Source: Acidipropionibacterium acidipropionici
GTDB lineage: Bacteria; Actinomycetota; Actinomycetes; Propionibacteriales; Propionibacteriaceae
Length of the DNA: 64,000 nt
Reading direction: 5' to 3'
Assembly: GCF_001441165.1 (NCBI RefSeq)
Contig: NZ_CP013126.1
Span: 1,145,551 to 1,209,550 of the forward strand
Positions within the stretch are counted from its first letter, which is position 1; each line of letters starts with the position of its first letter. Under the pieces are notes generated by a model. The model was given only the letters and a program-made list of their open reading frames with translations. It was not told the DNA's origin and did not search any database. This document shows, piece by piece, positions 43,141-52,822 of this stretch. The translations under genes and the position numbers were made by a program.

Positions 43141-44202
43141 ATGGTGGCCTTCTTCCTCCTGGCCCTGGCGATCAGCCTGTCGCTGGGGGTGCCGTGCAGC
43201 CCCTACGTCATCGACTGGCGGATCGAGGACGCCGGGCTCGCGGTCCTGGTGCTGAGCGCGGTCGGGGCGATGGCCTGGCCGCGGCCGACCTGGTGGAAAT
43301 GCACCCTGCTGGCCGCGGCGACAGTGACCGCGCAGATCTTCATGCTGGCCAACCTCAACCTCACGATCGAGGTCGGCTGGCAGGAGTGGTTCATCGGCTT
43401 CAGCCTCGGCGTCTTCACACCGCTGGCCTGGCGTACCCGGAGGCGCCGGTGGTGCCTCTATGCCGCCCTCAGCTTCCCCATTGTGACGATCGGCGGTGCC
43501 CTGCTCGGTGGCTACGACCCCGCCTGGCTCTTGGTGAGCAGGGTGAGTTCCTTCACCTTCCCCGTCATCATGTCGATGGCGGCCGCCTGGGCGGCCAGCA
43601 GCATGGATGCTGCCGTGGAGAGCGTGCGTGCCAACCGGGTAAGGACGCTGGGCACGATGAGACGCGGGGCACGCGCCGACGCCGTCCGGCTCGAGGCCGA
43701 ACGGCGTCTGGCCACCATCGAGGGGGCGCCGCTCAGCATGCTCGAGAGGTTGGCCTCCGGGGAGCGGATCGACGCCGGGGTGCGCCGCGAGTGCGTACTG
43801 CTGGAGGCCTCCACCCGCGACCTTCTGCTGGCCCCCTATGTCCTCGATGAGGAGATGAAGGAGCGGTTCCGGGCCGCCAGGGAACGGGGGGCGACCATCG
43901 TCATCACCGGATCCGACAATGTGGATGCCGGGCACACCCGGGCCGCCGGAGCCTTCCGGCAGGCCTGCTCCGCCCTCGCCGCGCTCGCCGTCGAGGGCGC
44001 TCGGCTGACCTGCCGGTGGCATCCCGGATCGCCCTCGGGGGAGGCCACCGTGGCCCTGTCGGCGCCCTCCGGATCGGTGCGCCGGGGGCTGGGCGCACCG
44101 CTACGGCTCGGCGATCTCGAGCTGCCCGAGGGCGTAGAGACCGAGATCATCGACGCCGACGACGACATTCTCGTGACGCTGCGGGCTGTGGAGCCGGGCT
44201 GA
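43141..44202 (+). CDS. Degenerate sensor-kinase-like membrane protein, or C-terminal half of the previous gene
   Basis: 353 residues: about six membrane segments (MVAFFLLALAISLSLGV ... FPVIMSMAAAWAASSM), then LEAERRLATIEGAPLSMLERLASGERIDAGVRRECVLLEASTRDLLLA. This matches the helical part of actinobacterial LuxR-linked kinases in which the phospho-acceptor is lost. A weak ATPase-like remnant follows. Upstream in frame it reads NPGRLGSFRAM without a stop, consistent with fusion to the kinase if one C at 43105-43109 is removed. It is convergent with the giant helicase gene. Confidence 0.75.
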   Translation: MVAFFLLALAISLSLGVPCSPYVIDWRIEDAGLAVLVLSAVGAMAWPRPTWWKCTLLAAATVTAQIFMLANLNLTIEVGWQEWFIGFSLGVFTPLAWRTRRRRWCLYAALSFPIVTIGGALLGGYDPAWLLVSRVSSFTFPVIMSMAAAWAASSMDAAVESVRANRVRTLGTMRRGARADAVRLEAERRLATIEGAPLSMLERLASGERIDAGVRRECVLLEASTRDLLLAPYVLDEEMKERFRAARERGATIVITGSDNVDAGHTRAAGAFRQACSALAALAVEGARLTCRWHPGSPSGEATVALSAPSGSVRRGLGAPLRLGDLELPEGVETEIIDADDDILVTLRAVEPG

Positions 44203-44209
44203 CCCGGGC

Positions 44210-47200
44210 TCAGCCCTGCGCCTGGTGCAGAGCCTCCTCCAGGGGGACGCGGATGCCCGCGGTGAGCCGCTTCCCGCCGATCTCGGACAGGGCGGCCCGG
44301 ATAACGTCCTCATCGGAGACTCCCGGACCGGCCTGGTCGAGGATCGCCGCGACGGCGTTGCGCAGCTCGACCGGATGAAGGTCCTCCACGCCGATCCCCT
44401 CATGGGAAAGGGCGTGACGCCGGTGCCCGGTCATCGTCTCCGCAGAGATCCCCTGCGGCCAGACGAAGCCCTGGCCGTCGACGGTGCACGAGGAGCGGGG
44501 GATGAGGCCGTCGATCTGGGTGATCCGGGAGCCCTTCACCCGCTGAAGCCCGAAGGCCCGCCCGATCAGGAATCTCAGCCGGTCCAGGCGCAGCGGGAAC
44601 TCGGCGGCGCAGATCTCCTCGATCGCCCGCTCGACGTAGCCGCGCGCCTCCAAGCGCAGATTCGCCTCGTCGAGGATCTCCTTCTCCCCGAACCGGTGCT
44701 CCGACCAGGTCTGGAACTCGGTGACCGCGATGAGCCGCTGCGCGTACCGGGGATCGACAGGGTGGGGAGGACGAGGGTCGGTGCCACGCGCCACAGGACG
44801 GAACCAGCGATCATCCATTGGAGTCTCGGAGGCCTTGTCAGATCCATGATCATCATTCGAGGCCGGTCGGATGCCAGAGGGCTCCGAGGCGGTCCCTGAG
44901 GCCGTACTGTCCGGGGCCGGGGCGCCTGCGGCTGCACTGTCCGGGGCCGGAGCCTGCGTGGCCGAGCCGTCATCAACGCCGGGAGCGCTCTCCGGTTCGG
45001 AGGAGTCAGCGCCCGAGTCGGTATCGGCAGCGCTCCCCGTCGAGGTCTCGGTGGCCGCGGCGAGCACATCGGTCCCGGCGGGACGGGCGGCGAAGGTGGC
45101 CGCCCGCAGCCTCTCCACAACGGCGTCGCGGTCGTTGAGCCACTCCGGCAGCCACACCCGCTCCACATCCGGCCAGCCCATCATCTGGTCCAGCACGGTG
45201 GTGGGCAGCACATCGCGGTCGTAGACCGTCGCGCGACCATTCCACGACGGACCGTCCAGCAGCACCGCGACCAGCGGCACGTCGGGAGCCTCGGGCCTGG
45301 CCAGGACGAGGTCGATGCGGAAGTCGGACATGCCCACATCGGTGCGCACCGACAGGCCCGCATGTCTCAGTGCGCCGGCGATGTCCTCGGTGTGCCTGTC
45401 GATCCGCCGCTCGGCCGCGGCGTCGAGCTCCTCGGGGCCCTCGGCCGCGACCTCCAGATACTCCTTGAGGTGACGCAGCCCCTTCGACTGGCTGCGCTCG
45501 GTCCGCAGCTGCGCCGGATCGAAGCTGCAGAACATCACCACCTGGCGCCTGGCCCTGGTGATCGCCACATTGAGCCGCCGCTCCCCGCCGGGACGGTTCA
45601 GCGGCCCGAAGTTCAGCGGCACATTCCCGTTCTCGTCGGCCGCGAAGGCCACCGAGAAGAGGATGACGTCGCGCTCGTCGCCCTGGACGTTCTCCAGGTT
45701 CTTGACGAAGGCCCCGTCGGGGGCGTCCATCGCCGCGGTGATCCGCGGATCGTCCAGATCGCGCAGCCGGGTCTCGATGAGATCGCGCTGCTGGGCGTTG
45801 AAGGTCACCACCCCGACAGAGGGGGCGACGTCGGAGGCGTCGAAACGGTCCCGGATGTCGGCGACGATGGCGTCGGCCTCCTCCGGGTTGGTGCGCACCA
45901 GCCGGCGGGGCACGCCGCGATGGTAGGAGTGGTGGAAGGTGCCGTCGACGCGGTGCATGAGGATGCCGAATCCGCCAGGCCCGGCGTCCCGCCCGTCGGG
46001 CAGCGGGCTGGGCAGGGAGGACAGTTTGCCGTCGTAGTAGTGCTGGTTCGAGAAGGCGATGAGCGACTCCACCCGGCTGCGGTAGTGCCATGACAGCCAG
46101 TGCCGGGGAACCTGAGCGGCCACGCACTCCCCCAGGATCGACTCCTCGTCGGCCAGCTCCTCATCGGCGAACTCGTCGTCGCGCACCAGCTGGGCGAACG
46201 ACGTCGGCGGCATCTGGTGGGAGTCCCCGCAGACGACGACACTGCGCCCCCGCCCCATCGCGCCCACCGCCGAGGCCACGGTGATCTGGGAGGCCTCGTC
46301 GAAGACCACCAGGTCGAAATCGCGGCGGTCGGCCGGGATGAACCGGGCGGCGGAGTCGGGGGAGACCAGCACGCACGGGGTGATCCGGCTGATGAGGTCG
46401 CCGTACTCGGTGAACAGGGACCGGATCGTGCGCCCCCGGCCCCTCCTGCGGTTCACCTCGCTGCGCAGCGTCCCGAGCCGCGAGGGTTCGGCGTCAAGGG
46501 CCGGACGATGGTGTGCCAGCGCCTGATCGATGAGCAGGGCCGGCAGTTCGTCGCGGATCTGCCCGGTGGCCGCGGTGTAGCCGTCGACCGCGCTGGCCTG
46601 CTGGTCGGGACTGAACCGGTTGAAGGAGGCCCGACGCCCCCGCTCGTCCAGCGCGGCGGCCGCCAGCCCCCGCTCGAAGGCCGGGGCCAGATCGTCGGGG
46701 CGCAGGCCCCTTCCCAGGATCTGGGCGACGGCGTCATCCATCCCGGAGCGGCGCAGCGGCTCCAGCCCGCGGTTGAGCTCGTTGCGGGCGGACAGTCCCT
46801 CGAGCCGGGTCTCGCGGCTGCCGGGCACCGGCGGACTGGCCAGCACCTCCTCGGGCGCCACCGTCGCCCCGGAGGACTCGCTCAACCTCGCCAGGGCCGC
46901 CCCGCACCGGCTCAGCTCGCCGGCCATCCGGCCCCGATCCCCCGACGCCGGCGTGTCGACCAGCACCGCCGCGGCCTGCTGGAAGGGGGTCGGCGAGACC
47001 CCGGGTGCGGGCACCAGACCGGCGGCCGCCCGATGCCAGTCGATCGCCGATCGGGCGGCGGCACGGGCCTCGGGATCCAGCGGCGTCCAGATCGCGCCCC
47101 AGCGGGCCGCCATCGCGGGCAGGACGTCGTTGACCAGGCGGGTGAGCTCGCCGAGTCGGTGGCGCAGTCCGATGAGCTCGTCGACCAGAGCCAGCAGGAC

Positions 47201-50200
47201 CTGCGGATCGCCATTCATCGGCCGCCCGGTGGCCCACGGCGCCAGCGGGGCCAGTGCCCGCTCGGACTTGCGGACCTTCCCGAAGAGCGCGGTCTTCGCG
47301 GTGACCAGATCGGCCCGGACCTCATCGAGCGGACCGTCGATCACCTCGGGGCGGTAGAAGGCCAGGGCATTCGGCATGCCCCGGTCGAAGTCGGCGAGAC
47401 CGGCCGCCAGGGCCGCCGCCTGCCGGGACCACTGCGGGCCCGCCAGCGCCGCGAGGGCCCGGGCGGTCATCACCGGCTCGGCCAGCACCGAGGCCAGCAG
47501 GGACACCTGGTCGCCGGATCCGGCATGGGCCGCACGGGCCACCTCCGGGCTAGTGGCCCCGAAGGCCTCCCGCAGCTCGTCGACGGCTCCCAGCAGGCCC
47601 GGCAGACGATCCGGATCGACGGCGTCATGGAGATAGCCCATCAGCCCCGTCGAATCACCGGCCTGGCGCCACAGGGCGTCCTTGAGGACCGGCAGGCTGT
47701 CGCGAAGGGCGAGGATCTGGTCGGTCGCCAGGGTGGACAGACGCTCGGGGGAGAGCTTGAGCGTCGCCCCCGCCCCCTGCGCCATCAGCCTGTCGTGGGC
47801 CGAGAAGTAGGACAGTCCGGCAGAGCCTGTCTCGTGCAGGAGCCGACGGTAGGTGCGCAGCCGGTCCCCTGACGCGCTCAGTCGCGACGCCGTCGCCCGG
47901 ATCTGCTCCCGGTCGGGATCTGCGGACAGGTCGAGGCCGCGACGCAGCTTGTCGCGGACGGCGTCGGGGCGCTGCTCCCGGTCGTGCAGATTGAGCACCA
48001 GATCGCTCATGCCCACCGCCCGCAGACGCCGCGCCACCACCTCCAGGGCTGCCCTCTTCTCGGCGACGAAGAGCACCCGCTTCCCGTCGGCCACCGCGCG
48101 CACGATGAGGTTCGTGATGGTCTGGGACTTGCCCGTTCCGGGCGGGCCCTCCACCACCAGCGAGCGGCCGGCCAGCGCCTCGGCCACCACCCCCGCCTGG
48201 GAGGAGTCCGCCGGGATGGGCAGGCGGGCGACCAGATCGTCCAGGTCGGCGGCGGGTTCGGCGGCGTTCGGGTCGACGAAGGGGGCCTTCGGGGTCTCGA
48301 TGAGGTGGCGCACCAGCGGATTGCCCGCGATCTGCTCCCAGGACTCCTCGAGGTCCTTCCAGAGCCGGAACCCGCCGAACTTGAACAGCCCCAGGTGGAC
48401 GGTCGGCTCCACCCGGAAGCCCAGGCCGTTGACGATGAGGGCCCGGCGCACCGCGTCGAGGGTCTTGTCGATGTCCACCCCGGCGGCGTCGGTCTCCGGA
48501 TCCTCCAGACCCGGGATCTGCAACCCGATATCGACCGACAGACGCTCCAGGAGGGAGAAATTCGGCGTCGATGAACCGGTCTGGTCCAGTTTCAGCGTGT
48601 ACAGGCTCTTCCGGGATTTCCGCTGCAGCTCCACAGGAACAAGAATGAGCGGGGAACGCAGGTCGCGATCGGCCGATCTCCACACCAGGGATCCGACCGC
48701 CAGGAAGAGATTGTTCGCCCCGGTCTCCTCGATGAGGGTGCGGGTGTCGGCGGCGATCTTCTGCAGGGCGGAGTCGTACTCGTCGAGAGGCAGGTCGGTC
48801 GCGACGTCGTGACGCTCCAGCAGCCGGGTGGCCAGGTAGGTCTCGTCGAGGGAGTCCTGCCGGCCCTCGTCGGGGGACAGGGACAGCCTGGTCTCGGCGC
48901 TCACCAGATCCTCGAAGCTGCCGATGAGCCCGTCGGGGATCGCCAGCCTCACGATGCTGTGGCGGCGCAGCGCCGACTCGGGGGAGTTGATGAGACGGTT
49001 GCGCAGGCTGAGATCCAGGAGCTGGCGCTTCCACTTCTCCACCTGGGGCGGGCCCTTGGGGCGGCGGGGCCGGTCGGGGATCGGTGCGGAGGCCGGTGTG
49101 ACGTCGGCGAAGATCGGGCGGGCAGCCGGCTGGTAGGTGATCTCCACGGCCTGGCCGGACTCGTCATGGCCCCGCGCCGGGAGGACGGAGATCCCGCGCT
49201 CCCGGGCCTCGCGGATCGACAGCACGAAGAGCACCGCCGAGCCGTCGGGGGCCATCGCCTGGCGCGCGGCGCGGTGCAGCGCCGGCAGGGGAGCGGACTC
49301 GGTATTGGTGAGGGCGGTGGTCTCAGCCAGGCCGATATCGCCGCGGTCGATGAGATTGACCAGCGATGAACCGGAGGTCACGATCGATTCCGCGGGATGA
49401 TTCTCGGTTTTCCAGTAACCGAGGAATGTGTGCCCGTCGAGCAGCACGATCAGGGGTTGAAGGTCGACGAATTCCAGGGCGCTGGCCATGAGAACCGTGG
49501 TGTCCAGGCAGGTGGCCAGACGGCCGTCGAGGACCTCCTCGGCGGTGCGGACCCGCTGCCCCTCGTCCGACCAGTTGGTGGGCGGGGTGGAATAGGCGAT
49601 GTCCCTCTCGACGATGGCGTCGCAGAGCGCCTGAACGGTGGCGTCCACCCGCTCGGGGCTGTCTTGGTAGCCGCTGAGGGAGGACCGTCCGGTCGCCGCC
49701 TGGAGATGGTCGGCGGCCCGACGCCACAGCGCAGGGAGCTCGGGCTGCTGAGGCTGGACGAAGGTCGCCAGGGTGCGGGCGGCGTCGCCCACCGAACCCC
49801 GGAGCACCCACTGCCGGGCCGCCAGCATGACGGGGCCGTCCACCGTCACCTCGCGGTCGTGGCCCTCGGCCTCGATCCGCAGACGCACCGTGGTGGGGGC
49901 CTGGGCGGTCATCTGCAGCAGCTCGGTGCGGTTGAGGCGGATGGTGCTCGACCGCTGGATCGGGTCGGTGAGCAGATCGACGCCGAAATGCCAGGGCTCG
50001 GTGATCGCGGTGCCCTCGCTCTCGACCGTGAGGGTGAGCCGCATGCCGGCGACGCGCTGCTGGTGGGGGCCGCGGGCCCCGACGATCCGGTGGACGGCCT
50101 CGGTGGGGGAGTCCTCCTCGTCGGCGGCGAGGTGCCAGTGCGCGGCGTCCGGGACGCCCGCTGCGCGGGAGTCGTTGTCGGCGGCGTCGTGCTCCGCGGG

Positions 50201-50965
50201 GGCCAGGGAGAGGGCGACGGAGATGGGTGCGGCCAGGCCGGCGACGGCCTGGGCGTAGGAGACGGTCGGGGAGAAGGAGATGTCGAGGGCGACGGCGTCC
50301 AGCGGATTGCGGGGCTGATCGGCAGGGGGTTCGGGTACGGCCGGTGGATCGAGCTCGGCGGGTGCGGTGAGAAGGTCGTCGGACGCTGGATCGGGCTTGA
50401 CCGGCGCGCTGTCCTGATGGTCTGCGCGCAGAGCGCTGTCCTGATGGTCTGCGCGCAGAGCGCGACGCGGCAGGCGGATGGGTCCCAGGTCGTCGGGGAT
50501 CTCCTCGGCGTCGTCCGGCGCGGCGCTCCCCGGCTGCGCCTCGGGAGGCGTCCAGGACGAGTCGATCACGGCGTCGTAGAACGCGGTCACTTCGCGGACC
50601 CCGTCGTCGGCACCGATATCGGTCAGGATCTGGCGCACCGTGCCGAGTGCCCGAAGGGTCTGGTAGCGATCCATCCGGCCGCCGTGGGCGACGGCATTGC
50701 GGGCCTGACGGGCCTCGTGCAGCCGGCTGCGGAAGGCGGCGTCGGTGCGCAGGACGGGGGTGCGATCGTGGCTGAGCGTCGTCAGCAGCTTGATCTGCAT
50801 CGACAGATCCGACAGCCCCTCGGAGGGGTCCTGTCCATCGCTCGTCGGCAGGCTCCAGCCGGGGCCGTAGGTCTCGGTGAGACGGCGTCGGACGTAGGGT
50901 TCGAGATGCTTGGGCAGTGTCTCGAACAAAGCCCGACGCAGGTAGTCGCTGCTGCTGATCTCCAC
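44210..50965 (-). CDS. Giant HEPN/transglutaminase-like/DUF4011-SF1 helicase/nuclease/DUF3320 protein
   Basis: 2251 residues, no partner gene. Domains from N to C: a Swt1-type HEPN-like helical domain (about 1-135; RQARNAVAHGGR); linker with a 9-residue tandem repeat (ALRADHQDS twice); a beta-rich region to about 400; a transglutaminase-like domain with Cys486 in ATCLDTT and His512 in DGHTFLGYW; DUF4011 from about 640 (WKRQLLDLSLRNRLIN); SF1 helicase with Walker A GPPGTGKS near 940-947, DEAS near 1556, GDSHQMPPT and VQGDERDVILFS; a Vsr/MTES_1575-like nuclease near 1860-1925 (FRIDLVL ... VAVLLDG ... DRDVLP; the usual acidic residue before DG is Leu); an acidic linker; DUF3320 near 2080-2140. 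The helicase-nuclease architecture resembles bacterial defence proteins; a defence role is inferred. Confidence 0.9.
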   Translation of the reverse strand: MEISSSDYLRRALFETLPKHLEPYVRRRLTETYGPGWSLPTSDGQDPSEGLSDLSMQIKLLTTLSHDRTPVLRTDAAFRSRLHEARQARNAVAHGGRMDRYQTLRALGTVRQILTDIGADDGVREVTAFYDAVIDSSWTPPEAQPGSAAPDDAEEIPDDLGPIRLPRRALRADHQDSALRADHQDSAPVKPDPASDDLLTAPAELDPPAVPEPPADQPRNPLDAVALDISFSPTVSYAQAVAGLAAPISVALSLAPAEHDAADNDSRAAGVPDAAHWHLAADEEDSPTEAVHRIVGARGPHQQRVAGMRLTLTVESEGTAITEPWHFGVDLLTDPIQRSSTIRLNRTELLQMTAQAPTTVRLRIEAEGHDREVTVDGPVMLAARQWVLRGSVGDAARTLATFVQPQQPELPALWRRAADHLQAATGRSSLSGYQDSPERVDATVQALCDAIVERDIAYSTPPTNWSDEGQRVRTAEEVLDGRLATCLDTTVLMASALEFVDLQPLIVLLDGHTFLGYWKTENHPAESIVTSGSSLVNLIDRGDIGLAETTALTNTESAPLPALHRAARQAMAPDGSAVLFVLSIREARERGISVLPARGHDESGQAVEITYQPAARPIFADVTPASAPIPDRPRRPKGPPQVEKWKRQLLDLSLRNRLINSPESALRRHSIVRLAIPDGLIGSFEDLVSAETRLSLSPDEGRQDSLDETYLATRLLERHDVATDLPLDEYDSALQKIAADTRTLIEETGANNLFLAVGSLVWRSADRDLRSPLILVPVELQRKSRKSLYTLKLDQTGSSTPNFSLLERLSVDIGLQIPGLEDPETDAAGVDIDKTLDAVRRALIVNGLGFRVEPTVHLGLFKFGGFRLWKDLEESWEQIAGNPLVRHLIETPKAPFVDPNAAEPAADLDDLVARLPIPADSSQAGVVAEALAGRSLVVEGPPGTGKSQTITNLIVRAVADGKRVLFVAEKRAALEVVARRLRAVGMSDLVLNLHDREQRPDAVRDKLRRGLDLSADPDREQIRATASRLSASGDRLRTYRRLLHETGSAGLSYFSAHDRLMAQGAGATLKLSPERLSTLATDQILALRDSLPVLKDALWRQAGDSTGLMGYLHDAVDPDRLPGLLGAVDELREAFGATSPEVARAAHAGSGDQVSLLASVLAEPVMTARALAALAGPQWSRQAAALAAGLADFDRGMPNALAFYRPEVIDGPLDEVRADLVTAKTALFGKVRKSERALAPLAPWATGRPMNGDPQVLLALVDELIGLRHRLGELTRLVNDVLPAMAARWGAIWTPLDPEARAAARSAIDWHRAAAGLVPAPGVSPTPFQQAAAVLVDTPASGDRGRMAGELSRCGAALARLSESSGATVAPEEVLASPPVPGSRETRLEGLSARNELNRGLEPLRRSGMDDAVAQILGRGLRPDDLAPAFERGLAAAALDERGRRASFNRFSPDQQASAVDGYTAATGQIRDELPALLIDQALAHHRPALDAEPSRLGTLRSEVNRRRGRGRTIRSLFTEYGDLISRITPCVLVSPDSAARFIPADRRDFDLVVFDEASQITVASAVGAMGRGRSVVVCGDSHQMPPTSFAQLVRDDEFADEELADEESILGECVAAQVPRHWLSWHYRSRVESLIAFSNQHYYDGKLSSLPSPLPDGRDAGPGGFGILMHRVDGTFHHSYHRGVPRRLVRTNPEEADAIVADIRDRFDASDVAPSVGVVTFNAQQRDLIETRLRDLDDPRITAAMDAPDGAFVKNLENVQGDERDVILFSVAFAADENGNVPLNFGPLNRPGGERRLNVAITRARRQVVMFCSFDPAQLRTERSQSKGLRHLKEYLEVAAEGPEELDAAAERRIDRHTEDIAGALRHAGLSVRTDVGMSDFRIDLVLARPEAPDVPLVAVLLDGPSWNGRATVYDRDVLPTTVLDQMMGWPDVERVWLPEWLNDRDAVVERLRAATFAARPAGTDVLAAATETSTGSAADTDSGADSSEPESAPGVDDGSATQAPAPDSAAAGAPAPDSTASGTASEPSGIRPASNDDHGSDKASETPMDDRWFRPVARGTDPRPPHPVDPRYAQRLIAVTEFQTWSEHRFGEKEILDEANLRLEARGYVERAIEEICAAEFPLRLDRLRFLIGRAFGLQRVKGSRITQIDGLIPRSSCTVDGQGFVWPQGISAETMTGHRRHALSHEGIGVEDLHPVELRNAVAAILDQAGPGVSDEDVIRAALSEIGGKRLTAGIRVPLEEALHQAQG
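50408..50461. repeat. 27-bp tandem duplication inside the helicase gene
   Basis: Two identical 27-bp units (50408-50434, 50435-50461) encode ALRADHQDS twice in the linker after the HEPN-like domain. In-frame, so the protein stays intact; copy number may vary by slippage. Confidence 0.85.
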
Positions 50966-51109
50966 GACGACACCTTTCCCGCACGCCCCGGCCCGTCCGG
51001 CCAGCCCGGGCCGGATCAGGCTCAGCCTACTGGCAGGTGCTGACAGATGTCGTCGTGCCGTGTTCGAGTTCGACGTGCATCAGGGGCCGGAAGCCGCGGC
51101 TCAGTCGAA

Positions 51110-51550
51110 TCAGTCGAGGGGTTGGCCGTCGACCTTGAAGACCACCGGGGTCGCCGACTCGATCGTCCGCGAGACCGTGCAGTTCTTGTCGCGGGAGAGC
51201 TTCACCAGGCGCTCGACCAGTCCGGCGGCCTCGCGGCCCTCGTCGGTGTCGGGGAAATGGACGGCGAAGTCCAGACCCACCGGGTCGAGCCTGGAGGCGT
51301 CGTTCTCGTCGACGACCTTCTGGCCGGAGACCGTGACCTCGAACTGGTCGGGGTCGGCACGGCGACTGGTCACTGTGTCGACGTCGACGCTGGAGCATCC
51401 ACCGATCGCGGCCAGCAGCAGCTCCACTGGGGAGAACTCGTCCTCGGAGCCGGTCCCGAAGCGGATCTGGCCGCCCCGGGCGTTGGTGGCGAGATAGTGC
51501 CCCTCGGACCTGCGGGTGACGGTGACCTTCTTGGTGGCTGACGGCATCAT
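51110..51550 (-). CDS. OsmC/Ohr family protein
   Basis: Family members reduce organic hydroperoxides through two cysteines. 146 residues from ATG 51550 (or 51547). The conserved cysteines are in AAIGGCSSVDV and RDKNCTVSRTI, and FSPVELLLAAIGGC is the family hallmark. The sequence resembles the YhfA-like branch more than Ohr. Single gene, between the helicase and a thioredoxin operon on the same strand. Confidence 0.9.
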   Translation of the reverse strand: MMPSATKKVTVTRRSEGHYLATNARGGQIRFGTGSEDEFSPVELLLAAIGGCSSVDVDTVTSRRADPDQFEVTVSGQKVVDENDASRLDPVGLDFAVHFPDTDEGREAAGLVERLVKLSRDKNCTVSRTIESATPVVFKVDGQPLD

Positions 51551-51681
51551 GGCCTCTGTTTCCCCCGGGCATGGGCCCGGGACGACGCTGACACTCCTCC
51601 TGATCAGGAGGTGATCTCCGGCCGCCCGGAGGCCGGGCAGCTCCCCCATTGTGCGCTGCGTCGACAGGGAACGCGAGCGAG

Positions 51682-52329
51682 CTAAGACTTGGCCGCTTCG
51701 GCCCCTGTCGTCTGGGCGAGGTCTGCCAGTTCCTGGCGGGACTGGTCCAGCAGCCCCATGACGAGCACCGCGGTGTCGTCCTGGAGCACCACGCAGCCCG
51801 TGTAGTTGTTGTCGGAGCTGGTGCCGCACTGGGCGGTGCCCTTCCCGTTGGACAGCTCCTGCTCGGTCACCGCGTTCATGGCGGCGTCCTTCATGAATTT
51901 CTTGAGATCGCTCTCGGGCCGGGTCATGAGGACGACGACGGCGTCCTTGCCGCCCTTGGCATAGGTGGCCGAGACGGTGGTTCGGCCGCCGTCGGCCGAG
52001 GGGCTGCTGCCGGCGTTCGGATCGCGGGAGTAGTCCCCGACCTGGACGGGCAGCGCGAGTTCCCAGGTGGAGGATGGCCGCGCGGTGGGGTCGGCCGGCT
52101 GGGCGGCGTTGATGAAGTAGGCGGCGATCCCGGCGACGATGACGACCAGGACGACGAAGATCGTCCCGATCAGCAGGGCGCGTCGCGACGGCCTGGTCCC
52201 GGCCTCGGGCTCCGCGGCGCGACTCGGCCCGCGGCGGCGTCGGTCACCGGAATCGTCGGGGATGTCCTGGATCTCGGGGGTCTCGTCGGGGTCCTCGGCG
52301 AACCGGCGTCCCCGGTCCTTGCGGCTCAT
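51682..52329 (-). CDS. Membrane-anchored protein of unknown function
   Basis: 215 residues. A charged cytoplasmic N-terminus (MSRKDRGRRFAEDPDE...) of about 50 residues, one membrane helix (ALLIGTIFVVLVVIVAGIAAYFI), and an external domain of about 140 residues with two cysteines (TAQCGTSSDNNYTGCVVLQDD) that may form a disulfide. I do not recognise the family. Its ATG overlaps the trxA stop (ATGA), so the two genes are co-translated. Confidence 0.8.
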   Translation of the reverse strand: MSRKDRGRRFAEDPDETPEIQDIPDDSGDRRRRGPSRAAEPEAGTRPSRRALLIGTIFVVLVVIVAGIAAYFINAAQPADPTARPSSTWELALPVQVGDYSRDPNAGSSPSADGGRTTVSATYAKGGKDAVVVLMTRPESDLKKFMKDAAMNAVTEQELSNGKGTAQCGTSSDNNYTGCVVLQDDTAVLVMGLLDQSRQELADLAQTTGAEAAKS

Positions 52330-52652
52330 CCGGCACACTCGTCGAGGACGCGGACCAGAGCCCTGCGGGACTTGCCGCCCTGGAGGGATTTCACGACCCG
52401 GCCGTCCCGCCACACCTGGATGGTGGGCAGGGAGAGGATCTGCTGGTCGGTCGCGATCGCCTGGTTGACGTTGGTGTCCACCGTGGCGAAGGTGACGCGA
52501 TCGCCGTAGCTGGCGGCCAGCTCGTCGATGACCGGGGAGAGCTGCTTGCACGGCGCGCACCAGTCGGCCCAGTAGTCGACAAGGACCGGCGTCGGGGACT
52601 TGACGACCACCGACTCGAACGTGGCGTCGGTGACCTCGATGACCTGGCTCAT
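52326..52652 (-). CDS. trxA: Thioredoxin
   Basis: Small cytosolic disulfide reductase. 108 residues with the redox motif WCAPC (Cys32, Cys35), VLVDYWADWCAPCKQLSPVIDELA, and the cis-proline in LSLPTIQVW. First gene of a two-gene operon with the membrane protein downstream. A thioredoxin-reductase-like gene is 2.4 kb away but lacks its NADPH domain, so it is probably not the reducing partner. Confidence 0.95.
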   Translation of the reverse strand: MSQVIEVTDATFESVVVKSPTPVLVDYWADWCAPCKQLSPVIDELAASYGDRVTFATVDTNVNQAIATDQQILSLPTIQVWRDGRVVKSLQGGKSRRALVRVLDECAG

Positions 52653-52822
52653 GCACCAAACCTCTCAGGTGGGGACCACCTGATCTTAGAGGACGTCGCG
52701 CAGGCCCCCAAGGACCGGAGTCGCGACTCGCCTGCCTACGGCCGGGCGTCCCGGCGAGCGGAGGGGCACCGAGGCAGGCACCGGAGCCGATGCCGGCGGG
52801 ATTACCGGGTAGGTTCTGCTGA

